Shown here one piece after another: positions 22,001-33,513 of a DNA stretch of 64,000 nucleotides. A program made the position numbers and the translations under genes. The DNA is taken from NCBI RefSeq assembly GCF_018687715.1, contig NC_056766.1, positions 7,468,501 to 7,532,500 of the forward strand, given 5' to 3'. Under the pieces are notes generated by a model that worked only from the letters and a program-made list of their open reading frames with translations, did not search any database and was not told the DNA's origin. Source of the stretch: Carya illinoinensis. Lineage: Eukaryota; Streptophyta; Magnoliopsida; Fagales; Juglandaceae. Within the stretch, counting starts at the first letter, position 1; the number at the start of each line of letters is the position of its first letter.

Positions 22001-22773
22001 CTAGTTAGTTCTCACTTTGTATTTTGTGCCACTACAACAGAGATTTTACCATCATATATTGTTGCCCGTTTGAGTTGTCGTTGCTGTTGATTCTTAAAAT
22101 TTCGTATGATATTGTTGCAGCTTGAGGCCATCAACCCAAAAAGTCCTTTCATTAGCTGCTAAAGTGAAGACACTTGAGAAAGATAAGGAATGTCTAAGGA
22201 TTAACCTTACTAGAGCTGAAGAGGAGGTGAGAAGTGTTGCAAATCCATTCACCGTTGGAGGAGCTCCCCAAACCCTCCCCTCAGGCACCTTCTCTATGTG
22301 TGCGTGTGTTGGATTCTGTGTTCCCCGAATAAATGTTGATGATATATGTAGGTAAAAGTGCTGTTTGAAGAAAATAACATACTGAATGAGGAGAATACAA
22401 GGTTACTGAGGCAATACCAGAAAGAAAGAAGCCATGGTTCTGGTTCTGGTTCTGGTGGGAAACACACCGGCAGTGCTTCTGCCACGGCCAAGGTGAGAAA
22501 AAGTGGTGAAGTAAAGCTTGCACGACATCTTTACTTATTACAACCAAAAAGAAAAAAAATATATATATCATGCTTTGATCTTCGCATAATTTTTTTTCTC
22601 TGTGTGATCTAATATTGTAAATTACTTCTTTGCAGTCAAACAAGCGAAAATCAATCCCCAAAATGAGCAGCCCCATTGAGAAGAAGCTTGATTTTAATGA
22701 TCTAGATTTGTCAAGACAGCCCCTGTCAATCTTGCAGCATAACTCTCCTGACCCTAAAATGCACCAGTTCTAA
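19079..22773 (+). CDS. Coiled-coil protein of unknown function (332 aa)
   Basis: Six coding exons, 19079-19261, 19364-19636, 21795-21952, 22121-22226, 22352-22492 and 22636-22773, all GT-AG, give 332 codons plus TAA. I chose the ATG at 19079 (MDRVDDYIKES). An upstream in-frame extension starts only at a TTG. Residues 25-150 and about 200-270 are long Glu/Lys/Arg/Leu heptad regions (N-A-L-A-L-K-K-F-V-E-E-N; K-V-K-T-L-E-K-D-K-E-C-L). A Ser/Gly run (GSGSGSGG) near residue 270 and a basic patch N-K-R-K-S-I-P-K, a possible nuclear signal, follow. No enzymatic motif is visible. I recognise it only as a conserved plant coiled-coil protein without a settled name. The second intron (19637-21794) is 2.2 kb and carries MITEs and a truncated LINE. 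An E2F-like site upstream hints at cell-cycle control. Confidence 0.85.
20102..20571. mobile_element. Tourist-like MITE in intron, with inner insertion
   Basis: It starts GAGAATGTTTGGAAA next to TAA and ends TTCTCTAAGCATCTCC, imperfect inverted repeats. It contains four CATCT units near the left end. About 20375-20490 interrupts the core with an unrelated piece holding a short hairpin (cactttttttt / aaaaaagtg). A partial second copy of the core follows at about 20580-20755. Confidence 0.65.
21060..21550 (+). mobile_element. 5'-truncated LINE tail in intron of coiled-coil gene
   Basis: It encodes a zf-RVT type segment, C-M-C-K-like C-F-M-C-K-S-S-G-E-S-V-G-H-L-L-L-H-C, then the W-V-M-P-E-R-V-V-D-L-L-A-S-W motif. 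A 3' tail (cttgagccctgtctattc, caataaaattttatttta) follows. This matches the ends of the other LINEs in the window. It lacks the reverse transcriptase and endonuclease. It has the same strand as the host gene. Confidence 0.85.
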
Positions 22774-24093
22774 CAAAATTTCGCAAATAAGTTTGATGTT
22801 GTAACAGAATTTCAGTGGCATCTACAATTAGAAGATCTTGAATTAAGATTTCTTTTTCTGTCACAATGACTTCGAGGAAAGGAAGGGCTTTCTTCCTTAT
22901 AGATTTTGTCATTTGTTTGTGGAGGTATACTATAGAGAAAGGTTAACAGTTGAATTATGATTTTTGATGGGGATTCTCTGCATAATCTTATAAAGTTCTC
23001 AAATCTTGTCACAGTATCCGCTTTCATTTTGAACTTATCTTGCTTTCCGGGTCATCTTAGAACCCGAATAGCGTATTTTTCTGGGGAATTGTGACTTGCT
23101 GCTGCCCAAAATCACTTGGGAGTTACTCTTTTTATTAGCTCCAAATGGTAGTTTGGGGGACATGATGTAACATTCTTCTTCTTTCTTAGTTTATCTTTCA
23201 ATTTTTTCTATGACCACTTTGGGGCTGGAAAATGACCTTAAAGTACTCCTTGTGTGCAATTCTTGAAATCTTTTTACCCAAGTCTACAGAAGGCTATTCA
23301 TAGCCCATAAGTGTTTGAATGTCAGCAACCCTCACCAGTAAAGGGCATTTCGCTGATGAAATGATCATATTAAGGCCTTCATTATCTGCAATATACTGAG
23401 TGCTATGTTGATGCTATAATCCTTGGCATTCTGTCGAGAATGAATCAAACTCTCTTTGTCCCATATGGTATCTGAAAGTACGAATTCCTCTAGGTTCTTG
23501 TTCTCTTTCATTAGAAGAATATGATCCAAGCTGGTGCTGTGCTTGTATCTCCACATGACTAATAGACAAGACTCTTTTCATCTCCCTAGACAAATTGAGT
23601 AAAACTGAGAGGGTTTGGTTCAAGAGTGATATTGGAACTAATAGAAGTTTTATAATATAGGTATAAAAATTAGAGATGTTCTATTGGTAAGTTAATGTGT
23701 AAAACACACCATCCACGTAAGATAAATTTGATTCGTAATATTTAAATTTTAAAATTTTTAATTTTAAATTAAATTACGCCATATAAGAGATTTGCTAGAT
23801 ATGTTATCTAAACTGCCTTTTAAATAGGATTTTCTTAAAAAAGAAATGTGAATTATTAAGAAATAAAATTAAAAATAATTTCAATAAATATTCATCGGTT
23901 GTAATGTTTTTCTTATTCAAAACGACGACGTTCCAATTCGATGGCTTTTTCCACTTGCCAGTTCCAGCCAGTCGTCCAAGCTCTGCCCCGACGCACTTCT
24001 CTTATCCAAAGCCAACATTGTCCGTCTGTGAAAACACTACCACAGCAACACTGTCGCGAATCTTCTTCCTAGGAACACTGAGTGCAAACGTTA
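22774..24093. other. Intergenic region and 5' UTR of RRM gene
   Basis: No further gene was recognised. 23640-23890 is AT-rich and repeat-like. 23900-24093 is the likely 5' UTR of the RRM gene. Open frames on the minus strand at 23365-23623 show no family features. Confidence 0.5.
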
Positions 24094-27000
24094 ATGGCGG
24101 TTCTTCGTTTTCTACACTCTCCCTCGACGGATCACTTTCCCTCCGAACACCTCTCCCCCACGCCTTTATGCAATATTCCTAGTACCTACAATCTTTCTTT
24201 TTCTTGGTCTATACCCTCGCTCTCTCTCGCCTATACACATTCCCTTTCCGTCAAGAGTAAAAGAGTAAAGAACTTCGTCTTGCACTTCTCTTCCACCGCG
24301 CAAGAACAAGCTCTCGATTCTGTTTCAGCCCAAAGCAAAGAATCCAAGCCAGTGGCCGAAGAGTTCTCCCGAAACAGATTGATTGCCCAGAACATACCTT
24401 GGAATTGTACCGTTGAAGACATTCGCGCTCTTTTTGAGAAGCACGGGACCGTGCTAGATGTGGAGGTTTTCTTTTCTTTTTTTTTTTTGGCAATACTGTA
24501 TCTGTTGTCTTAGATGGGTTATGGTTTTTGTTTGTTTTTCTGATCTGGGTTTGTGGTGTTTTTCTGTGGTGGTGAAGCTTTCTATGCATAACAAGATCAG
24601 AAATAGAGGTTTGGCGTTTGTCACTATGGGTTCACCTGAGGAGGCTCTTACGGCTCTCAATAATCTCGAATCGTATGTAAGCATGCTATTTTTTTAGTTT
24701 TAGTTCTTTTATCTTTTTTTTCATATACCTCTAGGTTTTCGATTAGTCGGGTTGCTGAGATAAGAGTAATTCGGGAAAGAAAGCAATTAGAATAGTTAGT
24801 TTCAAATTCTTGCATCATTTGGCACACCTGAGAAACCTTGGAAGACTAGTCTGTATCAAGTCTTTGTAACAATTTAACTCATTGATAATGGTGGCCGTCT
24901 GTTTTTGTTTGTGCTTTTTCTGGTGGCTCATTCATGCCGCTGTGTGTGTCTGTTTGTTTTATAAAGTTCGTTTCTGCTGGTTTTTCCTCGTTGGCCAGCA
25001 TTTGGGGGTGTGGGGTTTCCTTGTTGCCAATGAAGTATCTTGGCCTCCTTTTGGGGGCATCTTTTAAAGCTAAGACAATTTGGACGGAGGTGCTAGAAAA
25101 ATTAGAGCGCAGGTTGGCTGTGTGGAAAAGATTATATTTATCCAAAAGGAGGGAGGTTCACACTTATTAAAAGCACGTTATCTAACCTTCCTACTTATTT
25201 CTTGTCTCTATTTCCCCTTCCAGGTAGCATTGCCTCTAAGATTGAAAAATTACAACATGACTTTTTGTGGAGTGACATGGGAGATGAGTTTAAATTTCAT
25301 TTAGTTGGATGGGAGATGAGTTTAAATTTCATTTAGTTGGATGGGACAAGGTGTGCACACCTTTGCATGGGTGGTTTGGGGGTTCACAATGTGAGGCTTT
25401 TAATCAGGCCTTACTAGGGAAATGGTTGTGGCGTTATAATTATGAGAAGGAAGCTCTATGAAAAAGGGTGATTGATGCAAAGTATGGGAGTGCAAGGGGA
25501 GGTTGGTTCTCTAATGAGGGAAGGGGGGCATATGGTGTGGGGTTATGGAAGCATATAAGAAAAGGTTGGGGGTTATTTTCTAGCAAGACCAGGCTATGTA
25601 TGGGGAATGGCCAGAGAATCAGCTTTTGGAATGATGTGTGGGTGGGTGATACGGGTCTTAAGACGGCTTACCCTGCTATTTTCAGCATTGCAAGGGAAAA
25701 AGATGCGAAGGTGGCAGATTTGTGGGGTACTACACATGATGTCCAAGCGTGGAACATAAATCTCACTAGGGAGGCTCATGACTGGGAAGTGAGTTTGCTG
25801 GTGGAGTTTTTTAACATGCTCCATAACATCTCCCCTGATGCTTCAAATGAATATAAGTTGGTTTGGTGTCCATCTCGGAAAGGGAAATTCTCAGTAGGTT
25901 CTTATTATGAGACTATTACAGCCCCACCTTTGCCTAACTTTCTGTGGAAGAGCATATGGAGGAGTAAAGCACCTCCTAAGGCGGCATTCTTTGTTTGGAC
26001 AGCAGCCCTCGGGAAGATCCTAACCATTGACAATTTAAGAAGGTGTGGTCTTATAATGATGGATTGGTGCTGTATGTGTAAAAAGAGTGGGGAAATAGTG
26101 GATCATTTACTCCTACATTGTGAATTTGCCAGGGACACTTGGAATCATTTTTTTAGCAGGATGGGGTTAGCATGGACAATGTCGGGAAGGGTAGCTGAGT
26201 TATTGGCAAGTTGGAGAGGGATCTTAGGGACAGCACAGATTGCAACACTGTGGAAAATGGCCCCCATCTATATCTTATGGTGCATCTGGAGTGAAAGAAA
26301 CAGTAGGCATTTTGAGGATTAGGAAAAATCTGTAGAAGAATTTAGGGGTTTTTTATGGAAGACTTGTTTTTGTGGGGGGCTTTAGAGTTCAATGGTCTCA
26401 GCTTTCATGATTTCCTTGTAACAATTTCTAGTTCTTAAAGCGGTGCATTCACATGTATACTCCCAGTTTACCTGGCTTACGCCTTCTTTACATCAATAAA
26501 TTTTAATATTACTTATCAAAAAAGAGGATCTTATTATTAGAAACACTGGATCAGATTCAAACTTTAGTTAACATTCAACCACTTTTTCTGCGACAATTTT
26601 GTTTCCTTTTCTTTGTCTTCTTGTTGAATTACTGGTTTTTCTTCTGTCTGCTAGGAGTTGGAGGGCCGAACTATAAAGGTCAATTATGCCAGGGCACGAA
26701 AGAAGAAATCTTACCCTTCCCCTCGTGTGCAACCAAAGCCAGTAACATTCAACTTGTTTGTGGCTAATTTGCCTTTTGAAGCAAGGTCTAAAGATCTTAG
26801 AGAGTTCTTTGGTTCAGAGAGTGGTAATGTTGTTTCTGCCGAAGTTATATTTCATGAAAATCCAAGAAAGTCCTCTGGGTATGGATTTGTGGCTTTCAAA
26901 TCCAAGAAAGATGCTGATGAAGCTCTTCCTGCTTTCCAAGGGAAGGTAATTTGGCTGTGCTGAATTCTTTGCATTTATGAGTGGTGAATATGGTTGGGGG

Positions 27001-27225
27001 CATGTATATTATGCCCGGATTCCATTCTATCTGAATTTTCTAAGGCTATTCCTAGTTAAGAGCTTCCGAGAATTTTCCCTGCAGATGTTTATGGGAAGAC
27101 CACTTCGGGTGGCACGGAGTAAACAATTTGTTAAACTACGAGCAGAGGAGAATGTAGAGTCTGGAGACACATCAATTGAGTCAACCTCTAGTGCGGAGCA
27201 AGCAGATGCTGCTGATGAGAATTGA
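24094..27225 (+). CDS. Plastid two-RRM ribonucleoprotein (28/33-kDa RNP type)
   Basis: Exons 24094-24465, 24578-24676, 26655-26945 and 27085-27225 join in frame to 300 codons plus TGA. Residues 1 to about 60 are Ser/Leu/Pro-rich, like a chloroplast transit peptide. RRM1 spans about 95-172, with RNP2 LIAQNI (96-101) and a degenerate RNP1 RGLAFVTM (134-141). RRM2 spans about 189-266, with RNP2 LFVANL (191-196) and a good RNP1 SGYGFVAF (231-238). An acidic Ser/Glu/Ala tail follows. Proteins of this type bind chloroplast transcripts and affect their editing, processing or stability. The closest group I can name is the plant 33-kDa-like chloroplast ribonucleoproteins. The start was taken at the first ATG of the open frame. 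Intron 2 (24677-26654) holds a 1.5-kb LINE in the same orientation. Confidence 0.9.
24975..26520 (+). mobile_element. 5'-truncated LINE in intron of RRM gene
   Basis: It contains the C-terminal part of a plant L1-type reverse transcriptase ([18 protein letters not shown]) and the segment [10 protein letters not shown] zf-RVT domain ([16 protein letters not shown]) follows in a 284-codon open stretch (25468-26322). It ends with tttacatcaataaattttaatattacttatcaaaaaa. The RT palm and endonuclease are missing. A 32-bp block is tandemly duplicated at 25277-25340. Confidence 0.9.
25277..25340 (+). repeat. 32-bp tandem duplication inside LINE
   Basis: The unit atgggagatgagtttaaatt... (32 bp) occurs twice without a gap. 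It disrupts the LINE frame. Confidence 0.9.
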
Positions 27226-27665
27226 AAGTGAATTTTCAGGACAGTGAATCTGTTTCATTTCTTCAATTTGTGATTTAGTTGGTAAAGCTTCTTAACTTCA
27301 ATCCTGTGAATTGAAGCTATATAATGATTGATGTGGTATGCCTATTTCAATCATTTGATAGCTTTTTTATTTATTATTTTGGTTGTCGAATGTAAGGTCT
27401 TTGAGTGAGATAGAGCATTCCTATGTCACAGGTTAAAGTTTGTCACAAAATTTACAAGAGTAAGCACTGCTGTTTGAATTCCACTTTCCTAGTTCAAATG
27501 AAAGATATCTGTAGAATCCATATATTAGCAAAAGAGAGCACCTTCTGTCAGGATGGTTTTGCACATACACCGAATCATTCCCAAATAGATGTTTGTCCAT
27601 ATTCTTTAGTTACGAGACCCAGTTTTCAGTATACTTCTGCCTCTCTCTGCATCCCCACTCCAGTC

Positions 27666-27704
27666 TCCCCCCCCCCCCCTCCCCCCGGGGGCGGCGGGCG
27701 GGGG
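27666..27704. repeat. C-run/G-run low-complexity tract
   Basis: About 13 C, then T, six C, and then a G-rich block with isolated C (gggggcggcgggcggggg). It is sharply out of keeping with the AT-rich surroundings. Confidence 0.85.
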
Positions 27705-27884
27705 AAATTCATGAAAAACACAATGGCCACGAGAATGAAAAGTGTTTACATTTCCACTTCTGAAATCCATTGGTTTGGAGTTCTTAGAGAAGCAATGGAA
27801 AGTTCGTGCTATGGGCCACAACAATCATTTCTATTTTGCACCAATATGTTTCCAAACTGAGATCTGTATAAATGAGGCTCAACT

Positions 27885-28067
27885 CAGAACCTGTTTCCTT
27901 TCCATCCATTTCCACAACAATCAAAATTGTCATATACTACATATCGCATCCAAGATTCAGGGAATAAGAATGTTGCCTCAGAACCTGTTTCCTTTCCATC
28001 CATTTCCACAACAATCAAAATTGTCATATACTCCATATTGCACCCAAGATTCAGGGAATAAGAATGT
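27885..28067. repeat. 94-bp direct tandem repeat (two units)
   Basis: Units 27885-27978 and 27979-28067 both begin cagaacctgtttcctttcc and end gggaataagaatgt, with a few mismatches. No coding meaning was seen. Confidence 0.92.
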
Positions 28068-28389
28068 AAAACCACAAAACACGTAGGGATGAAGGATGGG
28101 GCAGTAATAAGGATTGAATGAATTAGTTACTTTGGGCAAACCTAAAGAAAAGAAAACTGGGAAAATGGGGAAAATGTTTCTTTTGACTTTTCCCCCCTTT
28201 GGAAGGAGTGTTAGCCGCTGAACTTGCAAGAATGAACAATTTAATGCTATAACTTGTCTCCTGATTTCAGCACATTTCTCGAATAGATATAATGTGAACT
28301 TCATTTCCAATTTCCAAATCTTTTAGTTTATAAGTTTCTATTTGTTCTCATATTGCACTTTTTTGTGTGTTCCTGGTTATGTTGCTTTT

Positions 28390-28470
28390 ATGTTGCTGAC
28401 TAAAATTACTTATCAAAAAAATGTTGCTGACTAAAATTACTTGTCAAAAAAATGTTGCTGACTAAAATCA
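28390..28470. repeat. 31-bp tandem repeat (almost three units)
   Basis: atgttgctgactaaaattac followed by ttatcaaaaaa is repeated at 28390, 28421 and 28452. 'acttatcaaaaaa' resembles the LINE 3' ends seen elsewhere in the window. Confidence 0.88.
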
Positions 28471-28786
28471 GTGACCACAAGAATGAAAATTCTTGAATCT
28501 TATCTGATCAGGAGAAAAAGAAAAGTGTCTTGATGCAGTTGATAGAAACTGCCCTCCGAGAACTGAGTTGCCGGAGAATCAATCTCAAACTTTAGGATAT
28601 CTATTCTATTTACAGAAAACTTAAAATTTCCTGATCATTTATTTCTGTAGTCAAAGACTCAAATGCTCTTTCAGAAACCTTGGCATTTAGGAAATTCACT
28701 TTCCTATGATATTTTTTAAATCTCAAAGACTTGGATCAAAATGCATCGCGTGCCAACTCTTTTGGTAATTATAGTTCTAAGAAGAA

Positions 28787-29085
28787 AGGAACATTACACT
28801 TTATCCCCCTCAAATTGCCACTTATTTGTGCAAAATAACCACCAAACTATCAAAGTTAATGTTTAGTCCCCAAACTACCATTCGTTTTGCAGTTTATCTT
28901 CCCTTTTAAGATCCCACTATTAAGATCGGGTGTCTCCTATCCACCTTAATAGTCATCTCTTAACAAGGTGATAAATTACAACCTACGATAAAAATTAGGG
29001 TGTTAAATGATAATTTTGATGGTTTGGTGGTCAAGTAACAAAGGGGGTTATAGTTTGGAAGTGGTAAAATGTGTTTTTCCCTAGG
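28787..29085. mobile_element. Probable MITE, acattacactttatccccc ends
   Basis: The left end (acattacactttatccccctcaa...gccac) and the right end (aagggggttatagtttggaagtggtaaaatgtg) are imperfect inverted copies. 'accaaactatcaaagtt' and 'gatggtttggtggt' also mirror inside. About 300 bp with no coding potential. Confidence 0.6.
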
Positions 29086-30530
29086 AAGAAATAATGAAGT
29101 GTCCTACACGCTAAAACAAACTTCCTTCATTTAACGGTTCTCATTTCCAATTTCATGTTCTGATGCGTTTCTAGTGTCTCAAAACGCGTGTTGTTTTCCA
29201 TAAGCTTCCTAGACATGGCTATGGACGAAATGGGATTTCTGTAGCTGTTGTGTTTTATTGATGTTTTAGTACCTCATCTTTTTCAAGAGGGGGAAGAAAA
29301 AAAAGAAAGGAAAGGGGGTGAAAATCCTGTTGATGTTGAAATTCTACCAAATCATTAGGTATAGGCTTATTGAAGATTTCCATGGTCAAAGTATTCATGA
29401 TAGAGAGGATCATCCTAACTTCTTGTCTGTCATTCGTAACTGCAGAGACGACTACCTGATCAGTGAACTCGTGGACATGATGCAATCAATTGTATCTTTG
29501 GCTACAATACCAAAGAAGGGTAGGCATCTTCTTCTAGCCTTTAACAAGAGATTTTGAACAGTGAGTTTAAATGAGATGGATTAAGAGTAAAGTTAAAAAT
29601 TGAATAAAATATTATTAAGATATTAATTTTTAATATTATTATTGTTTCGAGATTTAAGAAAATTGAATTGTTTATTATATTTTATCTGAAAATGTAAAAA
29701 AAATATAATGATTATATGAGATAATATGAATTGAAACTAACTTTGAGTCTAAATCCTGAATAGATAGATAATGTCAATAGTTGATAGATAATGCTACATA
29801 TTCCTTGGGAATTCTTAGAGCACGGATGGTGTGGTATTCATATCACGACATGTCGTGTAATTAAAATTATTTATGCAATTATCAATTTTAATTAACATGA
29901 CCTCTTGCTATAGGAATATAATAAGCGAAGAGAAGAGAAGACATTGGGACGCTCAAAATGGACGCAGTAGGTGAGTGTCTGACAGATAGACCCCAGGCCC
30001 TCCCTAACCAAACAGATAGACCCCAAGCCCTCCCCTAACCAAACCCTACACCACTTTTTCATGCAATCAAATATATGATTTTTGACTTAATCCATTTGGT
30101 TATATAGGTTAGATAAAATAAAAATTTTTAAATAATAATAAATAAAATATTGTTATAATATAATTTTTTAATATTAATTTTATATTAAGATTTAAAAATA
30201 TTAAATTATTTATTATATTTTATATAAAATTTAAAAAAATTATAATAATAAATTAAAATAAGATAAAATAAAATTTTTAATTATGTGTAATCAATTCGAG
30301 AAATTATGCAACGCTTGATGCCTTCACGAATCTCACCACTTTTTGCCGCTGGTTAGGTGATGATTTGGACCGATACCAAAAAAAAAAGAAAAAGATAAAA
30401 AAGGTGCAGGGTGATTTCCACGAGTAAATCAAGTAATTATGTTGTTATCTTATCTCGATGGGACAATGTTTAATAGCTCTTAGGTTTTTATAATTTTAAT
30501 TACCGATTGTTCTGAGAATTATTAAACCGA

Positions 30531-30705
30531 GTAATACTAGACATAATCATGTAATGTATAAGTATCGCATAATTTTTTTTAAAAATAATAAAATTTATTA
30601 TTAAAATATTAATTTTTTAATATATAAATTCTGTATTTATTTACTTTTTTTTAAAAAAATTATACAATATTTATATATTTTACGATTACAAATATTATTT
30701 CTTTT
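30531..30705. mobile_element. Probable MITE with about 40-bp inverted ends
   Basis: atcatgtaatgtataagtat near the left end is mirrored by atatttatatattttacgat near the right, both next to poly-T/poly-A runs. Related sequence occurs at about 4648-4818 and 31290-31372. Confidence 0.5.
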
Positions 30706-32499
30706 ATAAATACTATTACCAAAGAATGTGACGAGATAATGACATAGTTTGTAGTACTATTTTTTATTTTATTTCGATTGAAATTAACAAATTTTGTGAT
30801 ATTGTTTATTGGGTTTTCTTGTCTTTTTTTTTTAGAAAGGAGGGTTTTCTTGTCTGGTTTTTGTTTTTCTTTACTTGAAATACAAGCAATTTATGACATT
30901 CTTTGCTTCATACATACATAGAACTTATAAAGGGGTGTTGAAAAGGGAGTGATTTATGCCATGCATTTGTCCTTTTTCATATTCTTAATTTGATAATTGA
31001 GCATTGGAATATAATATTCTTAATTTCCTTTTGTTTTTTTCCCTTGGTGGGTACGTATTCAAGTGGGAATGAAAATTGTTTGATAGCCATGGAGCCGTCC
31101 TCTCTATTAGCTGTTGGTTATACCTAACCTCCACTACATCCCATTTAAGCTTTTATGTTTTAAAATAAATAAACATAATAGAACAGCAATTTTCTTCAAT
31201 TGTTAGACTATATCAATGCAGCCTTAAGTAAGGAAAATAGTTATAGTTGTATCATTATTTTTATAAAATTGCGGTAAAAGTTATAAAAATGAGTAATTTT
31301 ACGTACAATCGTAGAATGTGTAAATATTGTGCAGTTACTTACACACTCACGATCACAACTATTATTTCTCATTATAAAATAATTGTACGAATATCATTAT
31401 AATGCAACTTTTGGTTAAGATTTACATGACCTCTTTCCCCTCAATGATCTGATGAGAGACGTGTTCAATTTTTTTGAGCTGTGTACTGTAAATGGATAAT
31501 GGATGAAAAAACCTCAATAATTTGATTTGAAAACAATGATTAATATTTTTAAAATCCATAATACAAAATGCCTAAAAATGTTGGGAATATTGCCAGGAAA
31601 GTGCCTTTATTTCTGGTCCCAAAAGAATCATGTGCTTCCTTTTGCACCCATATGATGTAAAAGGATCCATTTTATCAAAGAATAATTTTATTTTTAATAT
31701 ATATATATATATATATATATTTGTATTTTTCCTTCCTTAAACAGCCCATATTTTCAATAACTTGTATACTAAAGTGCGTAGTGTTGAAGCAAATACTCTT
31801 TTATCTGTTTCCTCGGCATAATAATGTCAATCTATTATGATGTTTGTTCAAGAATTCCAATCAATATGGACACTTCTCTGATGAATTCGCAGACCTTATC
31901 ACCATAACCACAACACTGAAAGCAACAGCTGAAAGCAACAATCCATCAATGGTCAAAAAGGAAAAAGATAACAGAAACTTTCTTGCCATCCTCCACTCAT
32001 CACACATCATTACTTAGCAAAAAAAATTATATTTACGAGTCTCTACGCTTCGTAATTGATTTGTAAGAGAATATAATTTCATACTTTTGTAACGAATCAA
32101 ATCATGTTACGTTAGCAGCGTAAAAGATATACGTGTCCTCAATACTAGCTTGCGAGTAAAAGAACTGGTTGTAGTCTAATTACGTAAAAAAAACATGATT
32201 AATATTTTAATTGATGAGGACAACACAACATGACAACTTAATCCAAGTAAGTTCTAGACTTAGTATTTCTTTACCAATTTAATTACAGGTTTCTCAAAAC
32301 ATAACATAACAAGAGTATCTTCATTCAACAACCACATTTCAAGTGAAGCTTCTAACAAGAAAAGAGGACCCACTTTCTGCAGCATTAGGTATAGAGTATA
32401 ATTGAAGTCATCCCTTTGGAATGAGTTCGTACCATAGAATTCATGCTAGTGATGAGAAAAAGTGGACCAAACTTTACTAACTCCGACCCTTTATACCAT

Positions 32500-32506
32500 T
32501 ATATAA
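32500..32506 (+). promoter_or_regulatory. TATA box of phytocyanin gene
   Basis: TATATAA, 60 bp upstream of the start codon at 32566, a suitable distance for a short 5' UTR. Confidence 0.6.
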
Positions 32507-32565
32507 GCAACCCCAATCCTCGCCAACTTTTGCAGAAGCCTCATTTTCTTTGTAAGTTCCTCAAA

Positions 32566-33513
32566 ATGGCCAGCTTCAATGCCGGAGTTGTGTGTGCATT
32601 GTTAGTGTTGTGCATGTTTGTGCCAAGCTTGGCCACTGTTTACACCGTTGGAGATACCTCTGGTTGGGCCATAGGTACTGATTATAGCACCTGGACTAGT
32701 GGCAAGACCTTTGCAGTTGGCGATAGCCTTGGTAAGTTTTCACTTTTCAGCCCCCCATGATGAGTATTTTAACATACCAAAACATGACCTTTACCTCCAC
32801 AAATTTGATCATTTCTATGAATAATGAGATGTTTTTGAGTGAATAAAGCATAATATTCCACAAATCAATCTGCCTTGTATGAAACACTCTGCTCCATTCT
32901 CAAACTTGTACCTTTCCAAAATTTTATGTGATTGTTTGCAGTGTAAGGAAATACGTGACATGTATTTAACAAATGAAAATGTCTTCTACACTTCAAATGA
33001 AAAAACCCAGAATTTAACTTCTAGTTTTCTGAACTCTAGTGTAATGACAAATCAAAATGCCTTCTGCATTTCAGATATGACAGTGTGATCCATTATTGCT
33101 CTTTACAACTTTCAAATTTTGTTTATGGGACAGTCTTCAACTATGGAGGTGGACATACGGTGGATGAAGTGAGCGCTAGCGACTACAACACGTGCACTGT
33201 GGGCAATTCCATCTCCTCCGATAGTAGTGGCGCCACCACCATCCCTCTCAAGACTGCCGGGACTCACTACTTCATTTGTGGTGTTGTTGGCCATTGTGGG
33301 AGTGGCATGAAGCTTGCTGTGACTGTTGGTAAAGCATCAGACACTGCACCATCTGGAACAGGAACACCATCCACACCAGCGGTTAACACGCCTACCACCA
33401 CTACCCCCACCACCACCACCTCAACACATTCGTCTTCAGGGACTACCCTCTCCCCTATTGTGGCTCTATTTGTTACTGCCTGGTCTACTTTTTCTGCGTT
33501 GGCTCTCACATAA
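32566..33513 (+). CDS. Uclacyanin-type blue copper protein (phytocyanin), GPI-anchored
   Basis: Two exons, 32566-32731 and 33134-33513, give 181 codons plus TAA. The intron splits a Val codon, as is usual for phytocyanins. Residues 1-23 are a signal peptide. The mature protein begins T-V-Y-T-V-G-D. The plastocyanin-like domain (24 to about 121) has the four type-1 copper ligands His63, Cys104, His109 and Met114. Met as axial ligand marks uclacyanin rather than stellacyanin. Cys76 and Cys110 can form the conserved disulfide. Residues 122-160 are Thr/Pro/Ser-rich, probably O-glycosylated, and a hydrophobic tail (161-181) fits GPI anchoring. The protein would sit on the plasma membrane or in the cell wall and carry out electron transfer with unknown partners. 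All key residues are present and the gene looks functional. Confidence 0.95.

Larger units (their letters stand above)
27226..32440. other. 5.2-kb intergenic region with small repeats
   Basis: No supported gene. It contains a C/G-only tract (27666-27704), a 94-bp tandem pair (27885-28067), a 31-bp triple (28390-28470), a MITE with inverted ends (about 28787-29085) and a 30-bp tandem pair (29982-30043). Tourist-core AT-rich blocks lie at about 29560-29750 and 30090-30285. A MITE with 40-bp inverted ends lies at about 30531-30705, and an (AT)n run at 31697-31720. Overlapping frames at 29255-29557 have no family I recognise. Confidence 0.5.

Noticed and set aside
25468..26322. 284-codon open frame as a possible independent gene
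   Set aside because: Its F-W-N-D-V-W and zf-RVT motifs show it is the C-terminus of a LINE polyprotein in an intron.
27423..27860. 145-codon open frame
   Set aside because: It runs through the C/G tract, has no known domain and no conserved start.
27885..28470. Direct repeats considered as a CRISPR-like array
   Set aside because: The units are adjacent, with no spacers, in a plant nuclear context.
29255..29557. Overlapping frames on both strands that look protein-like
   Set aside because: I could not match either to any family. Kept as unrecognised rather than called a gene.
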